Source: JANQQJ01 sp046290575 | GTDB taxonomy: Bacteria; Pseudomonadota; Alphaproteobacteria; SMXS01 | Assembly: GCA_046290575.1 (NCBI GenBank) | Contig: JBKAGX010000001.1 | Coordinates: 124,001-188,000, forward strand | Reading direction: 5' to 3' | Length of the DNA: 64,000 bases | Shown here: positions 8,854 to 16,637 of the stretch, one piece after another | How the letters are laid out: each line of letters begins with the position of its first letter | Numbering within the stretch: the first letter of the stretch is position 1 | Made by a program: the position numbers and the translations under genes | Notes under the pieces: generated by a model | Databases searched by the model: none | The model's input: the letters and a program-made list of their open reading frames with translations, nothing else | Told to the model about the DNA's origin: nothing

Positions 8854-10092
8854 ATGAAACTTACGCGGCCCAAAAACCCTCACGCCCGGCGCATGACCTT
8901 GTCAGCCGTTGCAGAGGTCTTACCGGTACCGCAAAACACGCTGAGATCGGGCGGTATTCGACCTCTGGCGCCCGATCTGATCAAGCGTGGATTAGACCCC
9001 GATCCTCTCCACGCATTTGGCGCCGGCTTGTCATCACTGATCTATGCCGATTCCCTCGATATCATCGCCACACTGGAGAATGAGGGTGCAACCCATATCC
9101 GGGAGATCCATGAAAACGCACTGAGCATGACAAGCCATACCTATGGTGTGGCGTTTGTCCTCGATAAACGCGCCTGGATTGGCTTTCGTGGCAGCAATGA
9201 TCTGGATGACTGGGCGCAGAATTGTCTCGTTGCGCCGCTCTATCATTGGGGCTTCCGCTCAATCTGGTCAGCGATACGTCAGGCACTGTTGGGCTGGGCG
9301 CACGACGTGGCTGACGACGTCGATAGCTTTGTCCTGACAGGGCACTCATTGGGCGGCGCGATTGCAACGCTTGCCACCTACGATTTAGCGCGGGACCGAA
9401 ATGCACCTGTTGAAGCGTTGGTCACTTTCGCTGCCCCGCGTGTTGGGTCGCCATTCTTCGCCTCCCGCTTCAACGGTCAATCGTGCAATTTGAAGAAACA
9501 TCCCCATGAAACGCTGGGCAATGTCACCACGCGCTATGTTGCCTATGGTGATCTGGTCCCGCGAATTCCGCCCTGGTTTTTTGGATTCAAGCACGTGGGC
9601 GCATCTTGCGAGGTCGTCTGGTCGGATGTCCGGTCGATATGGGCCCTTGATCCCGTCACCGCACCCGACCCAATGCCGGTACATATGCTTCCTGGCGCGA
9701 AACTCCCTCTCCCGGAACGCATTAGCATGGCGCTGCGCTATGCGCTCGGCGCGGTTCCGGTGGTGCCGGCGACGCTCTTCCTCGCGTCGCTTATCTCGGC
9801 CCGAATCTGGGGCTCGGACCGGGCAGAAAATCACCGTCACCTCAGATATGCAGGGTTTTTTGGTGAGCAGGCAGGGTTCCGACTTGTGGCGCCGAACTTG
9901 CCCGGGCCCGTGCTCAAAAAGGAGACGAGCACCGGCAACAAGGCGATTATCGGGATCATCGCTGTGATCCTGTTTCTCTCTTTTTCAGCGCTCGCTTATC
10001 TGGCGGTTGTATGGACCGGTGAGTATTTCTGGGCGCTTGTGATGCCCTTGGTCCTGATGTTCTGGGTCAAGTTCGCGGAGCTGTCGCAGTAG
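8854..10092 (+). CDS. Lipase (class 3) family protein with C-terminal membrane segments
   Basis: An alpha/beta hydrolase of the fungal/class 3 lipase type. The nucleophile elbow is LTGHSLGGA (Ser165). Upstream, WIGFRGSNDLDDW matches the oxyanion-loop 'FRGT' region of lipase-3 proteins. Downstream, TFAAPRVGSPFF and GDLVPRIPPW carry the acid region. The last 120 residues hold three hydrophobic stretches (about 290-315, 365-385 and 390-405), so the enzyme is probably anchored in the inner membrane. No signal peptide is evident. It follows dnaQ by 46 bp and is not part of the conserved alphaproteobacterial block. The substrate is unknown. Confidence 0.8.
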   Translation: MKLTRPKNPHARRMTLSAVAEVLPVPQNTLRSGGIRPLAPDLIKRGLDPDPLHAFGAGLSSLIYADSLDIIATLENEGATHIREIHENALSMTSHTYGVAFVLDKRAWIGFRGSNDLDDWAQNCLVAPLYHWGFRSIWSAIRQALLGWAHDVADDVDSFVLTGHSLGGAIATLATYDLARDRNAPVEALVTFAAPRVGSPFFASRFNGQSCNLKKHPHETLGNVTTRYVAYGDLVPRIPPWFFGFKHVGASCEVVWSDVRSIWALDPVTAPDPMPVHMLPGAKLPLPERISMALRYALGAVPVVPATLFLASLISARIWGSDRAENHRHLRYAGFFGEQAGFRLVAPNLPGPVLKKETSTGNKAIIGIIAVILFLSFSALAYLAVVWTGEYFWALVMPLVLMFWVKFAELSQ

Positions 10093-10095
10093 CCG

Positions 10096-10563
10096 CTAGT
10101 TCATCGTCTGCTGGGACGCGGTTTGCTGCTGGCGGAACAGGCCGGCGAAGTCGATCGGATCCAGCAACACTTGCGGGAATCCGCCTTCGCGGATCGCGTC
10201 GGCGAGAATGCTCCGCGCAAACGGGAACATCAGGCGGGGACATTCAACCAGCAGGACCGGCTGAAGCTGTTCTTCCGTGACGCCGCGGATACCCCACAGT
10301 GCGGCATAGTCGACCTCGACGATAAAGGCGACCTTGTCGCCGATCTTGGCTTCCGTGGCGAGGGAGAGAACGACCTCATAGCCGTCCTGCCCGATTTTCT
10401 GGGCGTTGACGTTAACGTTCACATTGACGTTGGGTTTGGCCGATTGCAGTTCCTGCAATATCGCCGGTGCATTCGGGTTTTCGAACGACAGGTCTTTCAG
10501 ATATTGGGCGATCAGGGCCAGTTGAACCTGGACCCCTTCGGCGGCTTCCGCTTCGTCAGTCAT
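10096..10563 (-). CDS. secB: Protein-export chaperone SecB
   Basis: SecB is the tetrameric cytosolic chaperone that keeps preproteins unfolded and delivers them to SecA. The 155-residue protein shows the family features YLKDLSFENPNAP near the N-terminus, VNVNVNAQKIG, a short acidic stretch (VDYAALWGI), and the conserved CPRLMFPFARSILADAIREGGFPQVLLDPIDF block. It is convergent with the lipase gene. secB close to dnaQ is usual in Alphaproteobacteria. Confidence 0.96.
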   Translation of the reverse strand: MTDEAEAAEGVQVQLALIAQYLKDLSFENPNAPAILQELQSAKPNVNVNVNVNAQKIGQDGYEVVLSLATEAKIGDKVAFIVEVDYAALWGIRGVTEEQLQPVLLVECPRLMFPFARSILADAIREGGFPQVLLDPIDFAGLFRQQQTASQQTMN

Positions 10564-10626
10564 GAGTGCATTCCTGCTCTAAAAGGCGGCGGACTTTAGC
10601 GAGGCCAACCAGCGCCTTCAAGCCGC

Positions 10627-11082
10627 TTAAGACCCATCGGGCAGGCGAGGTTCGTCGGGTCGAGGCTTTCGCACAACTTCATACTCACCATCGATCGTCC
10701 CGTCAGGGCGCTTTTGATCCGAACGAACAACCAGTAATTTGGCCATAAGCGCTATACCGAGTCCCTTGCGGACGAAGGGAATCAGCAGCAATCCACCAAT
10801 CGTGTCGGTGAAAAATCCGGGAATGATCAACATGATACCAGCAACGAAAAGGGCCAGCCCGTCGATAGCCTCCTGAACCGGCATCTCGCCGCGATCAATG
10901 CTGGCCTGTGCCCGCCGCATCACCGCAAGGCCTTGGGCGCGCACGAGAAAGAGCCCTATAGCCGCCGTCGCCAGGGTCAGAATCACCGTCGAACCGGCAC
11001 CAACGGCCCCGCCGACGGCGATAAACAGATAGATCTCGATCGCGGGGATCGAAATCAGCAAAAGCAGGAAAACTAACGGCAT
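10627..11082 (-). CDS. fxsA: FxsA family membrane protein
   Basis: A 151-residue inner-membrane protein with three to four hydrophobic helices in the first 105 residues. It has the family core IPAIEIYLFIAVGG and GLFLVRAQGLAVMRRAQ. IDGLALFVAGIMLIIPGFFTDTIGGLLLIP follows, then a hydrophilic C-terminus. In E. coli FxsA affects phage T7 exclusion by F. The general role is unknown. It is divergent from the Tim44-like gene with a 105-bp shared promoter region. Confidence 0.9.
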   Translation of the reverse strand: MPLVFLLLLISIPAIEIYLFIAVGGAVGAGSTVILTLATAAIGLFLVRAQGLAVMRRAQASIDRGEMPVQEAIDGLALFVAGIMLIIPGFFTDTIGGLLLIPFVRKGLGIALMAKLLVVRSDQKRPDGTIDGEYEVVRKPRPDEPRLPDGS

Positions 11083-11187
11083 GCTTGTCCTTTCAGGCCT
11101 CGGGGCTTATCTATGACGCAAGGATCGTCGCACGCCCATGCCCTGCTTTAAGCTGGGGTCGGGAGCGCGGCACGTCAATCCGCGAAT

Positions 11188-11895
11188 ATGCTGGAAAGGT
11201 TCGTTTGGAATATGGGTGGCGGCCTCGATATTATCATCCTGGCAATGGTTGCAGGCTTTGTCGCCTTGCGCCTTGTCAGTGTCCTTGGCCGCCGGACCGG
11301 CAATGAACGTCGGCACGAGAACCCCTATGGAACCGGGTCAGGTGAGTCGAATAACGAAACACGGCCTGTTGAAGCGCCCGCGTCTGAAAATCCGGCTGGT
11401 GCGATTGAAGCCCCTGTCGTGGGTGCACCCGACCGGGATACACCGCTGGGCCGGACATTGTCGCGGATCATGGTTGCGGATCGGAATTTTGACCCTGCTG
11501 GATTTGTCGCAAACGCTTGCACCGCGTACGAAATGATCATTGAAGGCTTTGCCGCCGGTGATCGTGAAGTGCTGCGTCCCCTGCTCAGCGAAGATGTTTT
11601 TGGTGACTTCGAAGCGGCCATCGAAGGCCGTGAATCGGCCGGCCGGACGATGGAAACCAAGATCGTTGAAGTTCTCAACTCAGAGATCACAGACGCGTCG
11701 CTTGAAGACGGTGCAGCAGAAGTGACCGTCCGCTTCAAGTCGGAATTGATCAGCGTTGTTCGGGACAGTGAAGACCGGATTGTTGAAGGAAACCCGTCGG
11801 ATACGGAAACGGTTACCGATGTCTGGACCTTCGCCCGGATGGTCAAATCGCGCGATCCCAACTGGGTGCTGATCGCCACCGACAGCCCCGAATAG
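11188..11895 (+). CDS. Tim44-like domain protein (TimA type)
   Basis: A 235-residue protein with one N-terminal membrane anchor (about 13-30, LDIIILAMVAGFVALRLVSVL), a Ser/Thr/Asn-rich linker, and a C-terminal Tim44-like domain from about residue 100 (AYEMIIEGFAAGDREVLRPLLSEDVFGDF). The Tim44 domain is related to the mitochondrial import-motor subunit. Alphaproteobacterial homologues are inner-membrane proteins that may act in protein biogenesis. It is followed by mltA and smr on the same strand, a conserved arrangement. Confidence 0.88.
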   Translation: MLERFVWNMGGGLDIIILAMVAGFVALRLVSVLGRRTGNERRHENPYGTGSGESNNETRPVEAPASENPAGAIEAPVVGAPDRDTPLGRTLSRIMVADRNFDPAGFVANACTAYEMIIEGFAAGDREVLRPLLSEDVFGDFEAAIEGRESAGRTMETKIVEVLNSEITDASLEDGAAEVTVRFKSELISVVRDSEDRIVEGNPSDTETVTDVWTFARMVKSRDPNWVLIATDSPE

Positions 11896-11918
11896 ACGTC
11901 TAGTCACCCCGCCGGGCG

Positions 11919-13130
11919 ATGACCGAAGAGTCCCGCGCCAGACCCTTCCCGCTTTTGCTGCTGGTCCTGTTGCTGGGTGCCGTGGCGATTGCCTATTTCT
12001 TGCTTGCCCGGACACCACCCGAAAAAGATGACACGGGGGTCTTTGCCGCCAAGCCGGTGACCTATGACGCCCTTGACGGGTGGGCCGGTGATTATCATGC
12101 GCTCGCGCTGCAGACATTCTTGACCTCTTGTGCACGCCTTGACCCGCAGCCGGTTGACCGGTCCATGGGCGGTGCAGGTTTTGCCGGCGCGATCGGCGAT
12201 TGGGTGCCGCTGTGCAGAGCGGCGGACAAATTACCGAAAGATGATCATGGCGCCGCGCGGGCGTTCTTTGAGGGCAGCTTCACCCCGGTTGCGATATTTG
12301 AAGGCAACGACCCTGAAGGGTTGTTCACCGGCTATTATGTGCCGGTGGTCGACGGGCGTCTCAAACCGGATGAACGGTTTAATATTCCGCTCCATGCGCG
12401 TCCGTCGGAGTTGGTCATGGTCGACCTCGGTGTGTTTCGCGAGTCGCTCAAGGGCCAGCGTATCGCGGGCCATGTCGAAAACGGCACTCTGGTGCCCTAT
12501 CACGAGCGCGGCGACATCGCGGCAGGCATTCTAGAAGGTCGTGATCTCGAAGTGGTCTGGCTGGATGATGCGTTCGAGGCATTCTCCATGCAGATTCAGG
12601 GGTCCGGTGTTGTCCGTCTCGAGGACGGCTCGATGCTGCGGCTTGGCTACGCCGCCCAGAACGGGCATCCCTATACGTCTGTAGGGCGGCTTCTGGTTGA
12701 ACGGGGCGAGATGACCCTGGATCAGGCCAGCATGCAGTCCATCAAAGCCTGGATGGAAGCGAACCCGGAAAAGGGTCGGTCGCTGATGGATGAAAATGCG
12801 TCCTATGTCTTCTTCCAGAAACAGGAGCGTGACGGCGCCATCGGGGCCCAGAACGTCATCCTGACCGCAGGACGGTCGCTCGCGGTGGACCGCAAATATA
12901 TGCCGCTGGGCGTGCCGCTGTGGGTCGAGATTGATGGTGGGCAGGAACGCAGGATCAAGCGTCTGATGGTGGCACAGGATACCGGCGGCGCCATCATCGG
13001 CCCCGTGCGCGGCGATTTTTTCTGGGGAGAGGGCGACGAGGCCGGTCAGGTTGCCGGCCGCATGAAAGACCGTGGCCGTTACTATGTGCTGTTACCCAAT
13101 GCGGTTGCGGCGCGTTTAAGCGTTCTTTGA
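11919..13130 (+). CDS. mltA: Membrane-bound lytic murein transglycosylase A
   Basis: MltA cleaves peptidoglycan strands to 1,6-anhydromuramic ends. The 403-residue protein has an N-terminal hydrophobic segment (about 11-29) that serves as signal or anchor; no lipobox Cys is visible. The MltA domain includes FTGYYVPVVDGRL and LQIQGSG-like residues (SMQIQGSGVVRLEDG). The C-terminal 3D domain is seen in VAQDTGGAIIGPVRGDFFWG, which contains the conserved Asp residues. It lies 23 bp after the Tim44-like gene and 13 bp before the Smr gene. Confidence 0.94.
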   Translation: MTEESRARPFPLLLLVLLLGAVAIAYFLLARTPPEKDDTGVFAAKPVTYDALDGWAGDYHALALQTFLTSCARLDPQPVDRSMGGAGFAGAIGDWVPLCRAADKLPKDDHGAARAFFEGSFTPVAIFEGNDPEGLFTGYYVPVVDGRLKPDERFNIPLHARPSELVMVDLGVFRESLKGQRIAGHVENGTLVPYHERGDIAAGILEGRDLEVVWLDDAFEAFSMQIQGSGVVRLEDGSMLRLGYAAQNGHPYTSVGRLLVERGEMTLDQASMQSIKAWMEANPEKGRSLMDENASYVFFQKQERDGAIGAQNVILTAGRSLAVDRKYMPLGVPLWVEIDGGQERRIKRLMVAQDTGGAIIGPVRGDFFWGEGDEAGQVAGRMKDRGRYYVLLPNAVAARLSVL

Positions 13131-13143
13131 GCTTGAGCACCCG

Positions 13144-13701
13144 ATGAGCAAGAAGCCGCTTAAGCCCGAAGATGAAGCCTTGTGGCGAGCCATTACCCGG
13201 GATGTCACCCCGCTGGGTGATCGCCCCAGAGCGGACTTCAAGCCGGTGCCAAAACGGCCACTGCCGGACCAGCGTTTGGAACCGCGTTTTGACCCGGACA
13301 TGATGCCACCCCCGACAGCAGGCTCGGCGGCACCAGCCGCGCTGACCCAGCTTGACGGTTCGCGCGCCCGTCGGCTGCAGCGCGGGCAATTGCCTGTCGA
13401 AGGGCGGATCGATCTGCATGGCATGACGCAGGACCGGGCCTATCGTGCACTGATGTCTTTCATTCCGCGTGCCCAGGCGGAAGGCAAGCGCGTTGTGCTG
13501 GTGATCACCGGCAAAGGCGGCGCACCCAAGGCGGACCCGGACAACATGTTCCGTGATGAACGGACCGGCGTGCTTCGGTCACTGGTGCCACAATGGCTCA
13601 CCGAAGGTGAAAATGCGGCCTGCGTTGTCGCCTGGCACCCGGCCCACAAAAGGCACGGAGGTGATGGCGCGCTCTATGTCGTCTTGAGGCGGCTGCGTTG
13701 A
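13144..13701 (+). CDS. Smr (MutS2 C-terminal-like) domain protein
   Basis: A 185-residue protein with a Pro-rich, basic N-terminal half and a Smr domain from about residue 85 to the end. Its hallmarks are RIDLHGMTQDRAYRAL (the 'DLHG' motif, about 90-93), VLVITGKGG (about 118-126) and, near the C-terminus, a HGGDGALYVVLRR segment. Smr domains are nucleic-acid endonuclease or binding domains. The stand-alone alphaproteobacterial form has no defined role. It is the last gene of the Tim44-mltA-smr run. Confidence 0.9.
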   Translation: MSKKPLKPEDEALWRAITRDVTPLGDRPRADFKPVPKRPLPDQRLEPRFDPDMMPPPTAGSAAPAALTQLDGSRARRLQRGQLPVEGRIDLHGMTQDRAYRALMSFIPRAQAEGKRVVLVITGKGGAPKADPDNMFRDERTGVLRSLVPQWLTEGENAACVVAWHPAHKRHGGDGALYVVLRRLR

Positions 13702-13704
13702 CCG

Positions 13705-14241
13705 TCAGTCAACCTGGCCCTGGCCTGCTTCGCGAATCAGGTCGGTGACCCCGTCCCATTCTTCATGCTGCTGCTTCCAGCCGTCGAACAGGTCGCGGAT
13801 GATGGGCGCATCGCCATGTAGCTCGACATAACAGCCCAGATCGTCGACGCAATCCATATAGGCCACATAATCACCGCCCCACAGGGTACATGCGGTCTCG
13901 TAGCCCGCTTCGTTGAACCGTTTGACTTCGGCATCGACGTCAGAGATCAGTAGGCCGACATGGTGGAAGCCGTATTTGCCCTTCTCATACATGTCCCGGT
14001 AGATCGACGGTGTGTCGTCGTGCTGGGCGATGAACTGGATGTGCGCCGGGCCGGCCTGGCCGAAGGCATAGGAGACATCCGCCTCAACATGCTCGCCCTT
14101 ATAGCGGAAATTCTCCGCAATATGGTGCCGGACAACGTGGAACGGGCCTGCGCCCACCATCTTGTTCCATTTCTGGCAGGCTTCATCGATGTCTTCGACG
14201 AAATAGGCGTACTGCCAGATTGGGTGGCGGATAATACTCAT
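13705..14241 (-). CDS. VOC (glyoxalase/dioxygenase-fold) protein
   Basis: The chosen start (ATG at 14241, GGGGAGA upstream) gives 178 residues. The protein has two vicinal-oxygen-chelate modules: FVEDIDEACQKWNKMVGAGPFHV (about 12-34) and GFHHVGLLISDVDAEVKRFNEAGYE (about 85-110), with YVELHGD at the end. Possible metal ligands are His in FHHVG and Glu in YVELHGD. The VOC fold covers glyoxalases, epimerases and extradiol dioxygenases, so the reaction is open. It is convergent with the Smr gene and divergent from the Nif11-like gene. Confidence 0.8.
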   Translation of the reverse strand: MSIIRHPIWQYAYFVEDIDEACQKWNKMVGAGPFHVVRHHIAENFRYKGEHVEADVSYAFGQAGPAHIQFIAQHDDTPSIYRDMYEKGKYGFHHVGLLISDVDAEVKRFNEAGYETACTLWGGDYVAYMDCVDDLGCYVELHGDAPIIRDLFDGWKQQHEEWDGVTDLIREAGQGQVD

Positions 14242-14392
14242 AAAATGTCTCCCCTGACCGCGGCGCTCCTGACGCCGGTGAATCTTGCGCACAGTGTTAT
14301 GGGTGTACGCATAAAAGTCAAAAGTGAATGTTGGCACCGACGATGATTCCCGTTAATGCTAGGGCCACTAATTGGATCAGGGGAGATTTCGG

Positions 14393-14617
14393 ATGTCGGT
14401 ACAGAATGCTGAACGGATGCTGCGGTTCATGACCAGCGATGCGGATTTGCGGTCGCGAATTTGCGACGCCGGGCCGGAGAATTTTGAAAAGGTTACCGCA
14501 GAGGTCGGCGCGTCCTGCTCCGCCTATGAGGTTGCGTATGCGCTCGCCAAGCGCGTCGATGCCGATGCGGATCTGCAGGCGAAGTTCAACCGGCAAATCC
14601 CGGTTTGGGAAGCTTAG
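14393..14617 (+). CDS. Nif11-like small protein
   Basis: A 74-residue protein starting with ATG at 14393, with GGGAG nine bases upstream. Residues 1-45 (SVQNAERMLRFMTSDADLR, then GPENFEKVTAEVGASCSAYEVAYAL) follow the Nif11 / nitrile-hydratase-leader-like helical pattern, in which a short helix with 'F...TD..LR' is followed by 'A...G...T..E'. Nif11 domains often form leaders of ribosomally made peptides, but here there is no Gly-Gly cleavage site or Cys/Ser/Thr-rich core. No modifying enzyme lies nearby. It may be a stand-alone Nif11 protein. The family call is by pattern only. Confidence 0.5.
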   Translation: MSVQNAERMLRFMTSDADLRSRICDAGPENFEKVTAEVGASCSAYEVAYALAKRVDADADLQAKFNRQIPVWEA

Positions 14618-14710
14618 AGCAGAGCCAGCTCCTCCGGAATTAGAGCCGCGAGCGTAAGCAGGTAATTCCGCTCCAACGAAAAGAGTGGCCGTATCATCAC
14701 GCCTGTTCGA

Positions 14711-15466
14711 TTAAGCCCAAACGGCAATGGCGGCCATCAGCACGAACCCGGCGGTGACGAGGGCCACCTTGGCCGCTCTGTTCCGTGAACTTGAAAACGT
14801 CTCGGGCAGGATTTCGCACAACGCGACATAGAGGAATGTGCCGGCAGCCAGCGCGTCAAAGCTGCCTTCCCAGACGAAGTGTGCCGGCCCTTCGAAGACG
14901 TTCTCCAGGACCACGCCCAGGACGATGCCCAGCGGTGTCATGACTGAGAAGGCGATAATCGTTCGCTTGAGGCGCCCCGTTGTCGCCGCTTCATTTTGCA
15001 GGGCGATGCCCAGTGCAAATCCAGCCGCACTCTTATGGGCAATGATCGCAATGAAGATGGCGATCCCGGCGCCCGTCGCCGATTCGATCCCGAGCGCCGC
15101 GCCGGCGATGATAGAGTGAATGGAGAGAACCAGGAACAGGATCACCGCCCGGCCTTTCGGGCCATTCTCCGAGGCTTTGACCCGGCTGAACTGGTCAAAA
15201 GCCAGAATCACCAATATCCCAATCCCGGCACCGAGCAACGCGACAGGGAATTCTGCATCAGGCAGCGCGCTTTCAAAATTCTCGCCTGAATCCGCCAGCA
15301 GGTGCAGTAACCCGGCGCCGGTAAAGATGCCGCCGGCGAACGCATTTCCGAGTTCCAGGCCGCCACCTGCCCTGTCGCCGGAAAGGCGTCCCGGGGCGAA
15401 GCCGCCGATTAACCCGGCAGCGGCAATGACAACGATGTAAATGGCCTCAATCAGCAGAGGGTCCAA
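14711..15466 (-). CDS. ZIP family divalent metal transporter
   Basis: A 251-residue integral membrane protein with about eight helices. Metal-site motifs of ZIP proteins are visible: GAGLLHLLAD (first acidic/His site), SIHSIIAGAALG (helix IV, His-Ser-x-x-x-Gly) and AHKSAAGFALG (helix V, His-Lys-x-x-x-Gly). The usual His-rich cytosolic loop is replaced by a basic SRVKASENGPKG segment. It takes up Zn2+ or another divalent metal into the cytoplasm. It begins 3 bp after the SDR gene on the same strand, so the two are probably co-transcribed. Confidence 0.85.
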   Translation of the reverse strand: MDPLLIEAIYIVVIAAAGLIGGFAPGRLSGDRAGGGLELGNAFAGGIFTGAGLLHLLADSGENFESALPDAEFPVALLGAGIGILVILAFDQFSRVKASENGPKGRAVILFLVLSIHSIIAGAALGIESATGAGIAIFIAIIAHKSAAGFALGIALQNEAATTGRLKRTIIAFSVMTPLGIVLGVVLENVFEGPAHFVWEGSFDALAAGTFLYVALCEILPETFSSSRNRAAKVALVTAGFVLMAAIAVWA

Positions 15467-15469
15467 AAT

Positions 15470-16306
15470 CTAGTCCTTTGCTCTGGCGGCTCTCCGCGCT
15501 GCTGCGGCTTTGGCCAATGGCGAATCGCCGGGGTCACTCCAGCCGCCCAGCCCGCCGGCCGTAGCGCCGCCATCGACGGGGATATTGACCCCGTTCAGCC
15601 AGCCACAGGGGCCGACAGCCAGATAGCATATCACTTCGGCGATTTCGTCGGGTTCCGCGTCGCGTCCGACCCGGCCGATGCTCCACTCATATTGGGCGTC
15701 GCCCATCAACCGGCGGAATTCCGGCGTTAACGGCGTGCGCACGCCACCTGGGCTGACGCAATTGACGCGGACCCGGCGGGCCAGCCCTGCTCCGGCTGCC
15801 CGATAGGTGTAGGCCACGGTGCATTGCTTGGAAAATGTATAGGGATCTTTGATCCACTGGTCCTGATTGTCCCGGCACCAGGCGAGCCCGTCCTCGAAAC
15901 TGCTGGTGTCGAGCAACGCGGACACCGGCGCCAGCCGCCGCTGCCATTCCAGTCCGGCGGTGGAGGCGACGTGAACGACAGAACCGCCTTGCGCAATACG
16001 CGGCATCAGGTGTTCGGTCAGATGACGAAGTCCCAGAAAATTCACGCGGACGACCTTGTCTCGTTCCTCAGCATCCGCGATACCGGCGATATTGATCAGA
16101 CTGCCGATTTGATCAGGCAGTGCTGCGACGGCGTCTTCAATGCTGGCCTGCTCGCTGAGGTCACAGAGATGAACCGTGGCGCTGTTGTCCGGCGCTTCCT
16201 TGATGTCGAGCATGTGGACCATGTGTCCGGCATCGAGCAATCGGGTTACCGTTGCAGCGCCCATGCCGGAGGAACCGCCGGTTACAACCACCACCTTGCC
16301 CGTCAT
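15470..16306 (-). CDS. SDR oxidoreductase (3-alpha-hydroxysteroid / coniferyl-alcohol dehydrogenase-like)
   Basis: An NAD(P)-dependent short-chain dehydrogenase of about 278 residues. The cofactor motif is TGGSSGMGAA (about 8-17) and the D-binding residue follows in MLDIKE. NIAGI is the NAG-type motif. The catalytic Tyr-Lys is in YTFSK, preceded by SVVHVASTAG. The insertion between Ser and Tyr, and the PGGVRTPL segment, resemble the coniferyl-alcohol/3-alpha-HSD subgroup. The ATG at 16306 is preferred because GAGGGG lies six bases upstream; the earlier ATG at 16312 has no spacing from it. Substrate unknown. Confidence 0.82.
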   Translation of the reverse strand: MTGKVVVVTGGSSGMGAATVTRLLDAGHMVHMLDIKEAPDNSATVHLCDLSEQASIEDAVAALPDQIGSLINIAGIADAEERDKVVRVNFLGLRHLTEHLMPRIAQGGSVVHVASTAGLEWQRRLAPVSALLDTSSFEDGLAWCRDNQDQWIKDPYTFSKQCTVAYTYRAAGAGLARRVRVNCVSPGGVRTPLTPEFRRLMGDAQYEWSIGRVGRDAEPDEIAEVICYLAVGPCGWLNGVNIPVDGGATAGGLGGWSDPGDSPLAKAAAARRAARAKD

Positions 16307-16312
16307 CTTCAT

Positions 16313-16637
16313 CCCCTCAGCCTTGACGGCACCGAAACGAGATCATGACGCTACCATCAAGCCGTGCTGGCCCGAACGCTTTTGATGCCGAGGGATCAGA
16401 AAAGAAGAGGGGCAATCCCCTTGGAGGAAGGGACTGCCCCGTAATCTCGGCTCTTCGGTTCGTTGGCCCCGAACAGCCCGCTTGAACATCGGCTCGGACC
16501 GATACGTCGTTTGTAGGGGTTTAGCGCAGATAAATCAAGTTCATATAAAATTTGAAATAAATTCTATATTAATTGAGCTTGCCGTGTGGTGGATAGAGCC
16601 AGGCTTGTCGAATAGGTCAGGTAAGGAAAAGGGGTCT
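16313..16637. other. 325-bp gene-free interval
   Basis: Between the SDR and PEP-CTERM genes, both on the minus strand. It contains the GC hairpin described at 16400-16440 and a strikingly AT-rich stretch at about 16525-16585 that could hold a promoter for the SDR-ZIP unit. No gene with convincing start, length and family features was seen here. Confidence 0.5.
16400..16440 (-). terminator. Probable Rho-independent terminator for the PEP-CTERM gene
   Basis: Inverted repeat GGGGCAATCCC (16409-16419) and GGGACTGCCCC (16430-16440), one mismatch, 10-bp loop. Read on the minus strand the stem is followed by CTCTTCTTTTCTG, a T-rich tail. It lies about 200 bp after the stop of the minus-strand PEP-CTERM gene and before the SDR gene. 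The distance is rather long for a terminator. Confidence 0.4.

Noticed and set aside
13697..13713. GTTGAC-N5-GTCAAC at the smr 3' end
   Set aside because: Six-base arms without a T-run between convergent genes; probably not a terminator.
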